Below, piece by piece: positions 10,626 to 18,099 of a stretch of 64,000 nt of DNA. The stretch is from Sycobia sp. Sy_11 (taxonomy: Eukaryota; Arthropoda; Insecta; Hymenoptera; Epichrysomallidae), in NCBI GenBank assembly GCA_018907035.1, contig JACCIC010000215.1:1-64000 (forward strand), read 5' to 3'. The translations under genes and the position numbers were made by a program. The notes under the pieces were generated by a model that worked only from the letters and a program-made list of their open reading frames with translations, was not told the origin of the DNA and made no database searches. The number at the start of each line of letters is the position of its first letter. Position 1 is the first letter of the stretch.

Positions 10626-10659
10626 TTTTAACAATAAAATTGCTTCAGTATACGACTGA

Positions 10660-10830
10660 ACTAAGTGTTGCTGGAAGTGCAAACAAATGGGCCACGATCG
10701 TTTTATGTGCACAAACCAGCAAAAAATCTTTTGTTCATATTGTGGCCGTGATAATGTGTACACCCGTAATTGCAAGTGCCACCCGTCGGGAAACGCCAGG
10801 AGGGCTGAGCCCACACCGAACCTAGCTCGG
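10660..10830 (+). pseudogene. Gag zinc-knuckle region, out of frame
   Basis: In the frame beginning at 10666 the sequence CWKCKQMGHDRFMC forms a perfect CX2CX4HX4C knuckle, followed by CSYCGRDNVYTRNC in which the histidine position is occupied by tyrosine. Nucleocapsid knuckles bind the element's RNA. This frame differs from both Gag upstream and protease downstream, which share a frame; a stop (TGA 10654-10656 region) also precedes it. Either two compensating indels or a natural gag-pol frameshift plus one mutation would explain it. The repeated AAC triplets near 10840 would be a candidate slip site. Confidence 0.65.
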
Positions 10831-10834
10831 CCCA

Positions 10835-11732
10835 ACAACAACTAGAAATAGAAACCGACAACAGACATTTTGTAAGAGTAATGATCGGCGATTACGAAGT
10901 GTCAGCCCTTTTAGATACGGGATCAGTAAGTTCCTATGTGAGTGAACAACTGAGTGAAATTTGTGTGAAATTCGGATGGCATACTGAGCCAAGTAATCGA
11001 ATTGCAGTCTTGGCAAATGGCTCAGAAATAAGCCTTGGAAGAAATATGTATGGACCAATATATGTGCAAGGAAAAAGATTCCAACAAAAATTTTTAGTAA
11101 TGAATGGATTGAGCCATCCTATGCTCTTAGGTATGGATACTCTAAAAAAACTTGAAATCCATATAATATTAAACAACTGTGAGATAAACAAATCAGTAAA
11201 CGATCAAATACATCAAGTATGTACAATTGATACATCGTACGGACTACAGGTTTTAAATCCAACTGAACGTCAGCGATTAGAAAAGTTTTTAAAAACAGAG
11301 ATGGATAAATTTAACTTTATCAAAGGTCCTACTCCGCTCCTGCAACACGAAATCGTCGTGGAAGAAAAAACACCTATTAAACAGAAATATCGGCCAAGAA
11401 ATCCGGCCATGCAAGAAATTATCAATCAGGAGGTTGATAAAATGCTAAACGAAAACGTAATTCAACCGTCAAGCAGTCCGTGGAGTTCACCAGTCGTTAT
11501 TGTAAAAAAGAAGGACGGAAAAGCACGATTCTGTGTGGATTTCAGAAAAGTAAATAAGGTTACAAAGAAAGACGCTTATCCTCTTCCGCAAATTAATGCT
11601 ACACTAGACAAGCTAAGAGGAGCCCGATATTTATCCACATTAGATTTAAAAAAATGGATATTGGCAAGTAGCTCTAACACCAGAAAGCCGTCCTGTCACC
11701 GCCTTTACCGTCGCCGGAAAAGGCCTATATGA
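10835..11732 (+). CDS. gypsy Pol, part 1: aspartic protease and RT N-terminus
   Basis: Open in frame from about 10841; the annotated ATG at 10881 is internal to it. Residues from 10905 show the retropepsin signature SALLDTGSVSSY and the second conserved block HPMLLGMDTLKKL, so the active-site Asp is present. The RT follows: NENVIQPSSSPWSSPVVIVKKKDG, FCVDFRKVNK and DAYPLPQI. The frame then breaks after LSTLDLKK: an A run at 11648-11654 has one extra base compared with the expected reading, after which the protein continues in the next frame. That single-base change could be a real inactivating insertion or an assembly homopolymer error. Confidence 0.88.
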
Positions 11733-12498
11733 ATTCAACGTAATGCCGTTTGGCCTACATTCAGCACCGGCTACCTTCCAACGACTCTTAGACAGAATGA
11801 TCACTCCGGAAATGGCTCCGTATGCATTTGTATATCTAGACGACATCGTAGCAGTCTCGTCTACGTTTGAGGAGCATCTACAAAACTTAAAAGAAGTTTT
11901 CAACCGGTTAAGAATAGCGAAATTAAAACCCAATCCAGATAAATGCCATTTCGCCCGCTCAAGTCTAAAATATTTAGGACATATTGTAGACAAAAATGGT
12001 CTACAAACCGATCCGGAAAAGGTGGCTGCTGTGCTAAATTTAGCACCACCTAAAAACATGAAAGAAATTCAGCGATTTATGGGTCTAATAACATGGTACA
12101 GACGATTTCTTAAAGATATCTCAAATGTTGCCACACCACTACATCGACTTACTAGAAAAAAAGCTAAGTTGACCTGGGGAGAAACCGAGCAAGATGCGTT
12201 TGACAAAATTAAGCAGCTTCTCACAAACGCACCCATCCTTTCCTGTCCAGACTGGAGCCGCCCGTTTATCCTGCAAACGGATGTCAGTAAAGAAGGATTG
12301 GGAGCTGCGCTTACTCAAGCGTATGAGAACAATGAACGAGTCATCGCCTTTGCAAGTCGAACACTCTCCCCAGCCGAAAAAAACTATTCCGCCACTGAGC
12401 TAGAATGTCTAGCAATTAAATGGGGTGTGTGGAAATTTCGAGATTATCTGGAAGGATATCATTTTATTGTACTCACCGACCATCAATCGCTAAAATAG
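11655..12498 (+). CDS. gypsy Pol, part 2: RT palm and RNase H
   Basis: After the frameshift the reading resumes as GYWQVALTPESRPVTAF and continues through MPFGLHSAPATFQRLLD, the catalytic YLDDIV (11833-11844), the thumb and connection (GHIVDKNGLQTDPEKV, LGHIV) and RNase H (FILQTDVSKEGLGAAL, SATELECLAIKWG, LTDHQSLK). It ends at TAG 12496-12498 where gypsy elements normally have Trp, consistent with a TGG to TAG change. All catalytic residues visible up to that point are intact. The sequence in frame after the stop continues the same protein. Confidence 0.9.
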
Positions 12499-12918
12499 CT
12501 TAACAACATAGAGAATCCTTCCGGTCGATTAGCCCGCTGGGCACTTGAATTAAGCCAGTACGACTTCGAAATTGAATATCGTCCTGGTAAAGATAATTTA
12601 TTAGCCGATACTCTATCTCGACAGCCGCTAGCCGTCGAAGCAACTACAATTAAAATCGCAGATTGGTACGAAAAAATATACAAAAATGTGGAGAATGATC
12701 CTGAAAACTATCCCGATTTTTGTATCATTAATGGAAGATTATATAAGCATATTTTACACACATTAGACTTTAATGATAGGAGTGAAAATTTGCAATGGAA
12801 GATCTGTGTACCGAAATCCGAACAACATAGAGTACTAAACGAAGTACATAACGATCCTACTGCTGGTCATCTAGGAATCTCGAAAACTCTTGTTAAGATA
12901 TCCAAAAGCTATTACTGA
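12499..12918 (+). CDS. gypsy Pol, part 3: RNase H end, tether and integrase zinc finger
   Basis: Same frame as the preceding segment, immediately after the TAG. It shows the RNase H tail (LSQYDFEIEYRPGKDNLLAD with the conserved late Asp), the tether, and the first half of the integrase HHCC zinc finger (LNEVHNDPTAGHLGISKT). It stops at TGA 12916-12918 in a SYY-stop-PGM context, where related integrases have Trp (YYWPGM), so a TGG to TGA change is likely. Confidence 0.88.
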   Translation, partial: LNNIENPSGRLARWALELSQYDFEIEYRPGKDNLLADTLSRQPLAVEATTIKIADWYEKIYKNVENDPENYPDFCIINGRLYKHILHTLDFNDRSENLQWKICVPKSEQHRVLNEVHNDPTAGHLGISKTLVKISKSYY

Positions 12919-13890
12919 CCTGGAATGCTCCGGATGACAACAAACTATGTAAGAAATTGCCAGAATTGTCACCAATTTAAATCTCAACAACAATCACCGG
13001 CTGGAAAATTGCATGCGACGTTAGTCGAACAGCCTTGGGATATCGTGGCCGTTGATCTTATAGGACCACTCCCAAGATCAACAAAATTGAACACCTGGCT
13101 GTTAGTCATACAGGATAAATTAACAAAGTGGGTAGAATTAAAACCCTTACGAAAAGCGACTGCCGAGGCTATAACGCTGGCAGTTAAACAGCAAGTCATT
13201 CTACGTTTCGGATGCCCGAAAATTATAATTTCCGATAATGGACGACAATTCGTGTCAAAAGAATTTACGGAAATGCTGTCAAAATCCGGAATAACTCACA
13301 GAAAAACACCACCGTATACGCCGCAGTGTAATCCAGTAGAGCGAGCAAATAAAGTAATAAAAACCATGATTTCTCAATACATAGAAAAAAATCATCGAAC
13401 ATGGGATTGCTATTTGCACGAGCTACAGTTCGCGTATAATACCGCTACATCCGAAACAACGGGATTTACACCCGCTTACATAAATTTTGGAAGAGAATTA
13501 AGAGCACCCCAGTCTCTTGTCCAAAAATTTGGTCAAAATTGTAATATTACAGCCGAGAATCGGATCAAAAAAATACAAGAGACAATAGAACTTGTACAAA
13601 GTCAACTAGCTCGGAGCTTCCAAAAACAAAAACATTACTACGATCAAAACCGTCGAAAATGGAACCCGGAAATCGGCGATTATGTATATAAACGTTCACA
13701 CGAATTATTAAATAAAATAGACGCTTTTAACGCAAAATTAGCTCCAAAATATCTGGGTCCGTATACTATTGTCAGGAAGGTATCGCCAGTTATATACGAC
13801 CTGAAAGATAATAAAGGTCAAATTATTAAACATATTCATATTAAGGATCTACGTAAAAGATATAACAATCTAGATAAGATACCACCTTGA
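12919..13890 (+). CDS. gypsy Pol, part 4: integrase catalytic core and C-terminus
   Basis: Continues in frame after the TGA. NCQNCHQFKS completes the HHCC zinc finger. The catalytic DDE triad is present: D in VDLIGPLPRS, D in ISDNGRQFVSKEF, E in NPVERANKVIK. The GPY-type C-terminal module appears as KYLGPYTIVRKVSPVIYDL. The natural stop is TGA 13888-13890. Integrase inserts the element's DNA copy into chromosomes. Apart from the upstream nonsense codons this segment looks functional. Confidence 0.92.
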   Translation, partial: PGMLRMTTNYVRNCQNCHQFKSQQQSPAGKLHATLVEQPWDIVAVDLIGPLPRSTKLNTWLLVIQDKLTKWVELKPLRKATAEAITLAVKQQVILRFGCPKIIISDNGRQFVSKEFTEMLSKSGITHRKTPPYTPQCNPVERANKVIKTMISQYIEKNHRTWDCYLHELQFAYNTATSETTGFTPAYINFGRELRAPQSLVQKFGQNCNITAENRIKKIQETIELVQSQLARSFQKQKHYYDQNRRKWNPEIGDYVYKRSHELLNKIDAFNAKLAPKYLGPYTIVRKVSPVIYDLKDNKGQIIKHIHIKDLRKRYNNLDKIPP

Positions 13891-13935
13891 ATCCACTATA
13901 TAAGGGCCGACCAGAGGCCCAAGTGTTCAGTCAAA

Positions 13936-14403
13936 ATGCAGCACCCTGTCGAACGAGAGCTCTGCCGTCAATTCCTGGAACTCAGTGTTCCCATCAAGTG
14001 CTATGGACTACCATTCCATGCACTAATTAATACTGGGACACTGATGATCACGGCTTCAGCAGAAATCGGCAGAATACTTGAGCGACGTGGTGCTCGGCGT
14101 GTATACGGGGAAGCGGTTCTCCACCTTAACTGGGACCCGTTATAGACCGTTGATCCCGTCAACGTTGTATCCACATACACGCTGGAGGTGGAGTACACCT
14201 GCAAGGATAAAACTAGGATCAGTAATTTCGCCATAGTCTCAGACCAGCCCGTGGACATCATTTTTGGTATGGCAGAAATTAATAAAATCGGATTTCGCAT
14301 TCTATGGAACTTAAGAAGTCCAGCAGCCAATGGAACGTCGCCGACAAAACAGGCGACTACATCGAAAAGCAGCCAGAAGAGTCGTCGCCAGACTAGAAGA
14401 TGA
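13936..14403 (+). CDS. second retropepsin-like ORF downstream of integrase (one nonsense codon)
   Basis: Begins at ATG 13936, 45 nt after the pol stop, in the place usually held by env or nothing. 156 codons to TGA 14401-14403, with one in-frame TAG at 14143-14145. It resembles an aspartic-protease fold: a VPIKCYGLPFHALINTGT strand-turn that aligns with the pol protease's SALLDTGS, and after the stop SNFAIVSDQPVDIIFGMAEI aligning with the HPMLLGMDTL block. The catalytic Asp is Asn here (codon 14029-14031), so as it stands it cannot be an active protease; a G-to-A change would explain it. The tail is Ser/Lys/Arg rich. Function unknown; identification rests on motif order only. Confidence 0.6.
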
Positions 14404-14914
14404 GGGAATATACACCGCCACCGACTCTGAAGATCCTAGCATCGACAGCGATTAAAACTGTAAGGAAAAATATATATAAATATTCTATTAAATTTAATTA
14501 TATTTTATCGTATACTTATGTTACATACTTATATTATGCGGTCTTTGATATAAATGATTATTTAAAAAAAAAAAAAAAATTTGTTAAAATGTTAATTATT
14601 TTTATTTTATTTCAATAATTCAAAAAAAAATAATTTTAAAAATTTTATACCTAAAGAAAATCATTTATAATTAAATGATTAAATGAAAAAAGAAAATTTA
14701 ATCATTTATATTTATATATGACATTGTAAAACCGACCAAGTATTTATATATTAAGAGCGAACAAGGGTTGATGACCTCTTAAGAAAAATAAAATTTAACC
14801 CGAGAAAGGTTAAATAAAAATTTTAAATCAAATAATAATTCTAAATTTAAACTTAAATTTAAAATTATTAATTATTTACTTCTCGTTAATAGTTACTAGC
14901 GAACACTTGACACT
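14404..14914. other. AT-rich spacer in the 3' part of the gypsy element
   Basis: Mostly A and T with poly-A runs (14564-14579) and no supportable frame. Probably untranslated element sequence. Confidence 0.4.
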
Positions 14915-15528
14915 ATGTATAAAAATCTACTTACCCGAGCGCAGCGCGACCTGCTCGTCGCCGAGCAGGAATTCAATAACATATTAAGAATACCGGTACG
15001 TCCGCGTTTGATCGTACCTCCAGCACGACCGCCTCGTCTGCAGGTGGAAGGTCCACGATCGTCCATATTAACACACGTCGTGCCGAAACCTACAGCCGTC
15101 CCTCCGTGATCCGGACGTGCCTCCAGCCGACGGCGAGCAGCCCGCGCTGCCGATTGATGCCCGAACACCCGGGCCACCACGACCTGCGCCGCCACTGCTT
15201 CCAGCAGAACACACCGCTCTGCTGGAGATGCCGTCGATACCGGCACCCGAGTATAAACCACACGGTTCGGCCCCGACGGACGACGCGCGTCCCGGGCGTG
15301 CGTTTGTCTACGACGAGGAAGCTACTCTGTTTTTCCGTCTGGGAGCCGTGCGGCATCGCGAGCGAATCGGGGCATGTGCGATGCATCACATGCTCCGAAA
15401 AGAAAATTTGTATGTACATGTTCACACTTTTATATTTAAAACACACACATTATTTTTTTTGTAATACACATTTCATTTTTTTATACACACAATATTTTTT
15501 TTGCACTATACACACGCGCCGCGCTCCC
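14915..15528 (+). CDS. Pro/Arg-rich accessory ORF of the gypsy element (frameshifted)
   Basis: A GC-rich island in an AT-rich setting. ATG 14915 opens a 64-codon frame (MYKNLLTRAQRDLLVAEQEF, then Pro/Arg-rich) stopping at 15107-15109. Two other frames are open directly after: one at 15117-15464 continues Pro-rich (PGPPRPAPPLLPAEH, then DEEATLFFRLGAVRHRE), another at 15106-15555 is Cys/His rich (LCWRCRRYRHPSINH and EPCGIASESGHVRCITC). I cannot tell which continuation is original; the Pro-rich one fits the composition better. It ends near the polypurine tract. No known family recognised; the composition contrast suggests real coding sequence rather than chance. Confidence 0.4.
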
Positions 15529-15543
15529 GAAAAAGGAGGGAGA
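15529..15543 (+). promoter_or_regulatory. polypurine tract (plus-strand primer)
   Basis: GAAAAAGGAGGGAGA lies directly before the TG that begins the LTR. Reverse transcription of LTR elements uses such a tract to prime the plus strand, and its exact placement fixes the LTR start at 15544. Confidence 0.75.
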
Positions 15544-15958
15544 TGCGACGGCTAAAAACATGGCCGCGCAAATTTATTTCGAACAAAGAATTTATGATAC
15601 GCGTTAAAATTTAAATACTTAAGATGGTGTTACATCTAATTTGGGTGGATGTATTTTACATACACGGACTTAGATGTATAAACGCCACAAGAAATAATAT
15701 CGAATATCATTAGAAATAATATATTAAATATATTATTTCTACAATTATAAAATTAAAACTCACGTATACACCGAATAAACACCGAAAACCGGGCAAACGT
15801 CGCGACGACTACTGGAGAAGGTAGTCGTCGCAACTGCCGAAACTCGAACAAGTAGAGAGAGAACGCGATATCTAGTCTCTCTCTCTCTCTACCACTAAGT
15901 TAAGTACAGAGTATGCCGTAGAGGGGATACACTGCGCGCGGCAAGAGAGAGCGCGTTC
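15544..15958. repeat. inverted repeat IR-B, left arm
   Basis: About 415 bp at the start of the LTR is nearly perfectly complementary to 17164-17576. Together with the 1.2 kb between the arms it would form a large stem-loop. Confidence 0.9.
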
Positions 15959-16072
15959 AATGTATTAGACCGGCGGCCGCTATCCCCTCTAATACGTGCC
16001 GCACGCACACTACTGCACGCTCTCACTAAACAGCCTGAGCCGCAACGAATGTAGCGAACGCGCGAATTCCAG

Positions 16073-16081
16073 TATATATAA
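16073..16081 (+). promoter_or_regulatory. LTR TATA box
   Basis: TATATATAA preceded by a GC-richer stretch with CpG sites, about 530 bp into the LTR; transcription would start about 30 bp further right and define the start of R. Confidence 0.6.
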
Positions 16082-16509
16082 CGGGTGTCCGAAAACCAAT
16101 GCACCCGCTGTATTTAATTAAATTAATTAATACAAACGATTTAATATACGCATGATATATAAATATATGTAAATAAATGTTTAAACTTGTACACATGTAT
16201 ATTATTACTGTGCGCAGCAAATCGGCTGCAAATAATAACAAAATCTAAAACAATAATTATTATTGATTATTATTATTATTGTAATTATTATTATTGTTAA
16301 TATAATTATTATAATTCGGCGCCTCGTCCGAAATTAAACGAGCGGCGACGGAATTATCCGATTATTTTATTATAAAAGGGCCAGCAAAAGTCAAAATCGG
16401 CAGTTCGCCCGGTGAAGCAACTGCCCCGAAGTTGTTCCACACGAACTCCTTCCGGAGCTAGAATCTTTGCAGAGCTCAAACTAATCCTGTCTTTTAAAAT
16501 TCCTCTCCG

Positions 16510-16569
16510 AAATTATTAACTTGATCTCTGTTGCGAGGCGCTCCTCAAAAGACAGACGGTTAATAATTT
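16510..16569 (+). ncRNA. LTR RNA hairpin 1
   Basis: Outer stem AAATTATTAAC/GTTAATAATTT (11 bp, perfect), inner stem TCTGT/ACAGA, then an asymmetric internal loop (TGC/AAAAG) and an apical GAGG-CGCT-CCTC stem-loop. The apical core is identical to hairpins 2 and 3, while both stems differ in sequence and still pair. Confidence 0.75.
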
Positions 16570-16578
16570 TACCTTTCC

Positions 16579-16634
16579 TAAGTAAACGTGATCCTGGTTG
16601 CGAGGCGCTCCTCAAAAGACCAGCAGTTTACTTA
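16579..16634 (+). ncRNA. LTR RNA hairpin 2
   Basis: Outer stem TAAGTAAAC/GTTTACTTA (9 bp, perfect), inner stem CTGGT/ACCAG, the same internal loop and apical GAGG-CGCT-CCTC. Compared with hairpin 1, three inner-stem pairs and most of the outer stem are replaced by compensating pairs. Confidence 0.75.
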
Positions 16635-16664
16635 TCCCGACTAGAAACTCTCCCCTTAGCTCTT

Positions 16665-16708
16665 GATCCTGGTTGCGAGGCGCTCCTCAAAAGACCAGCG
16701 GAGTTAGG
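16665..16708 (+). ncRNA. LTR RNA hairpin 3
   Basis: Outer stem CTTAGCTC/GAGTTAGG (8 pairs, two of them G-U), inner stem CTGGT/ACCAG and the same apical core. Third member of the array at about 75-nt spacing. Confidence 0.7.
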
Positions 16709-16980
16709 TTTTCCTTATTTTTTATTCCACTTAAAATCAACCTGTCTCGGTTCATTAGTTCCCCGCGTGGAAAATAACACCGGGTATTCGTGCGGTAATT
16801 AGCGCCGAATATTAGAGACATTGCGGAAAATAGCGCAAAATTAGCTTAAATAAAAATATAGATCTAGCAGTAAATTACTGTTATTAATTATTTTTGTGTT
16901 TATATTTATTTGTTACAGAATCCTGTAGATAGAGGAACTGGTCTATTTTTCACAAATAAATAAATATTATAAATTTTTGT

Positions 16981-17116
16981 TATAAAAAATTTATACTGTG
17001 TTCTTGTAAAATTATTTTCCTGAAACCGCAGCCCGATTCTGAAAAACTTCCTCCCCTCTCAAACTACCCTGGGAAGATACCGCGTAGGCTATCCCGAGGG
17101 GGATAGGAACGTTACA
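16981..17116 (+). repeat. LTR tail, IR-A right arm
   Basis: The last 136 bp of the LTR; its reverse complement stands at 9125-9260, giving an inverted pair about 7.7 kb apart that brackets the gypsy coding region. Confidence 0.9.
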
Positions 17117-17128
17117 TGGCGCCCGAAC
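17117..17128 (+). other. primer-binding-site-like sequence (tRNA-Lys type)
   Basis: TGGCGCCCGAAC directly follows the LTR end, as the minus-strand primer site of many retroelements does. Its presence to the right of the LTR means the LTR also begins another, truncated element copy, which breaks off at the inverted LTR piece at 17164. Confidence 0.6.
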
Positions 17129-17163
17129 GTTACATGACGCCTACGCGGTATCTTGAATACATG

Positions 17164-17576
17164 GAACGCGCTCTCTCTTGCCGCGCGTAGTGTATCCCCT
17201 CTACGGCATACTCTGTACTTAACTTAGTGGTAAAGGGAGAGACTAGAATCGCGTTCTCTCTCTACTTGTTCGAGTTTCGGCAGTTGCGACGACTACCTTC
17301 TCCAGTAGTCGTCGCGACCTTTGCCCGGTTTTCGGTGTTTATTCGGTGTATACGCGAGTTTTAATTTTATAATTGTAGAAATAATATATTTAATCTATTA
17401 TTTCTAATGATATTCGATATTATTTCTTGTGCCGTTTATACATCTAAGTTCGTGTATTTATGTAAAATACATCCACCACATTAGATGTAACACCATCTTA
17501 AGTATTTAAATTTTAACGCGTATAATAAATTCTTTGTTCGTAATAAATTTGCGCGGCCATGTTTTTGGCCGTCGCA
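17164..17576 (-). repeat. inverted LTR start (IR-B right arm)
   Basis: Reverse complement of 15544-15958, ending exactly at the LTR's first base (TGCGAC on minus at 17576). The LINE poly(A)/3' end abuts it on the right. An inverted LTR piece next to a PBS is what self-integration or recombination between nearby copies could leave. Confidence 0.88.
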
Positions 17577-18099
17577 ATTTTTGAGGAAGAGGAGGAGAAA
17601 AATCCTTTATGGATTCCGGGGATCGGTCCAGGGGAATGTAGGACTCACCTGTGAGGGCATACTCACTAAAAAACTACCTCCTCAGTGCATTCCCCTCGAC
17701 TGCTTTCCAGAGCACTGAAAAGAACTGCGAGTCGGGATCGACAGGCGTGCATCGAAGATACCTCATCACGATGGCGTAAATACAGCTCAGGAACCGTCTA
17801 TGAGGACATTACTTCTGGGGTGCGCCATCCTATTCGCCCTTGCGGGCTTACACGCCTTCTTTGATTCTTCGTTTGTGGTCCAGGATGACCTTGCAAAAAT
17901 TTCAAATCCGGGACCACTTCACCGGGCTCTCCAGCATCAGCCGGATGATATTTTCAGGCCGATATGGCCCTATATCCCTCCAAATGCACTCCCTTTCGAG
18001 GGGAGCGCGACAGTGGGCATAGCTCGTATCCGGTACTTTCCCCATCTTGTGGAAATAGGATCGAAACCGACCGTGCCCCGATAAAAGCTGCGTAAGGTT

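Larger units (their letters stand above)
9261..17116 (+). mobile_element. Ty3/gypsy LTR retrotransposon, 5' LTR missing
   Basis: Order on +: leader (9261-9662), gag, zinc knuckles, protease, RT, RNase H, integrase, a second protease-like ORF, a Pro-rich ORF, a polypurine tract at 15529-15543 and a 3' LTR at 15544-17116 (starts TG, ends CA). No forward 5' LTR is present; instead the inverted LTR tail at 9125-9260 lies there. A primer-binding-like TGGCGCCCGAAC follows the LTR at 17117. Domain order protease-RT-RNase H-integrase defines Ty3/gypsy. Damage is light: one insertion, a few nonsense changes and gag frame breaks, so insertion was probably not ancient. Confidence 0.88.
15544..17116 (+). 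repeat. gypsy 3' LTR (1573 bp)
   Basis: Starts TGCGACGG after the polypurine tract and ends ACGTTACA before a primer-binding-like TGGCGCCCGAAC. It contains a TATA box (16073-16081), a long R/U5 region with three structured hairpins (16510-16708) and an LTR tail duplicated in inverted form at 9125. Its first 415 bp are also duplicated in inverted form at 17164-17576. Without a forward second LTR the age of insertion cannot be estimated from the window. Confidence 0.75.

Noticed and set aside
15106..15555. Cys/His-rich frame as a RING or zinc-knuckle gene
   Set aside because: It begins without ATG, overlaps the Pro-rich frame, and runs through the polypurine tract into the LTR, so I mention it only as an alternative reading.
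16521..16802. 93-codon frame with repeated CEALLKRPA
   Set aside because: Explained by the three LTR hairpins sharing their core; the pairing pattern, not the protein, is conserved.
17800..18084. 94-codon + frame with a signal-peptide-like start
   Set aside because: It lies antisense in the 3' untranslated region of the R1-type LINE, and the related LINE copy at 7862-9100 does not keep it.
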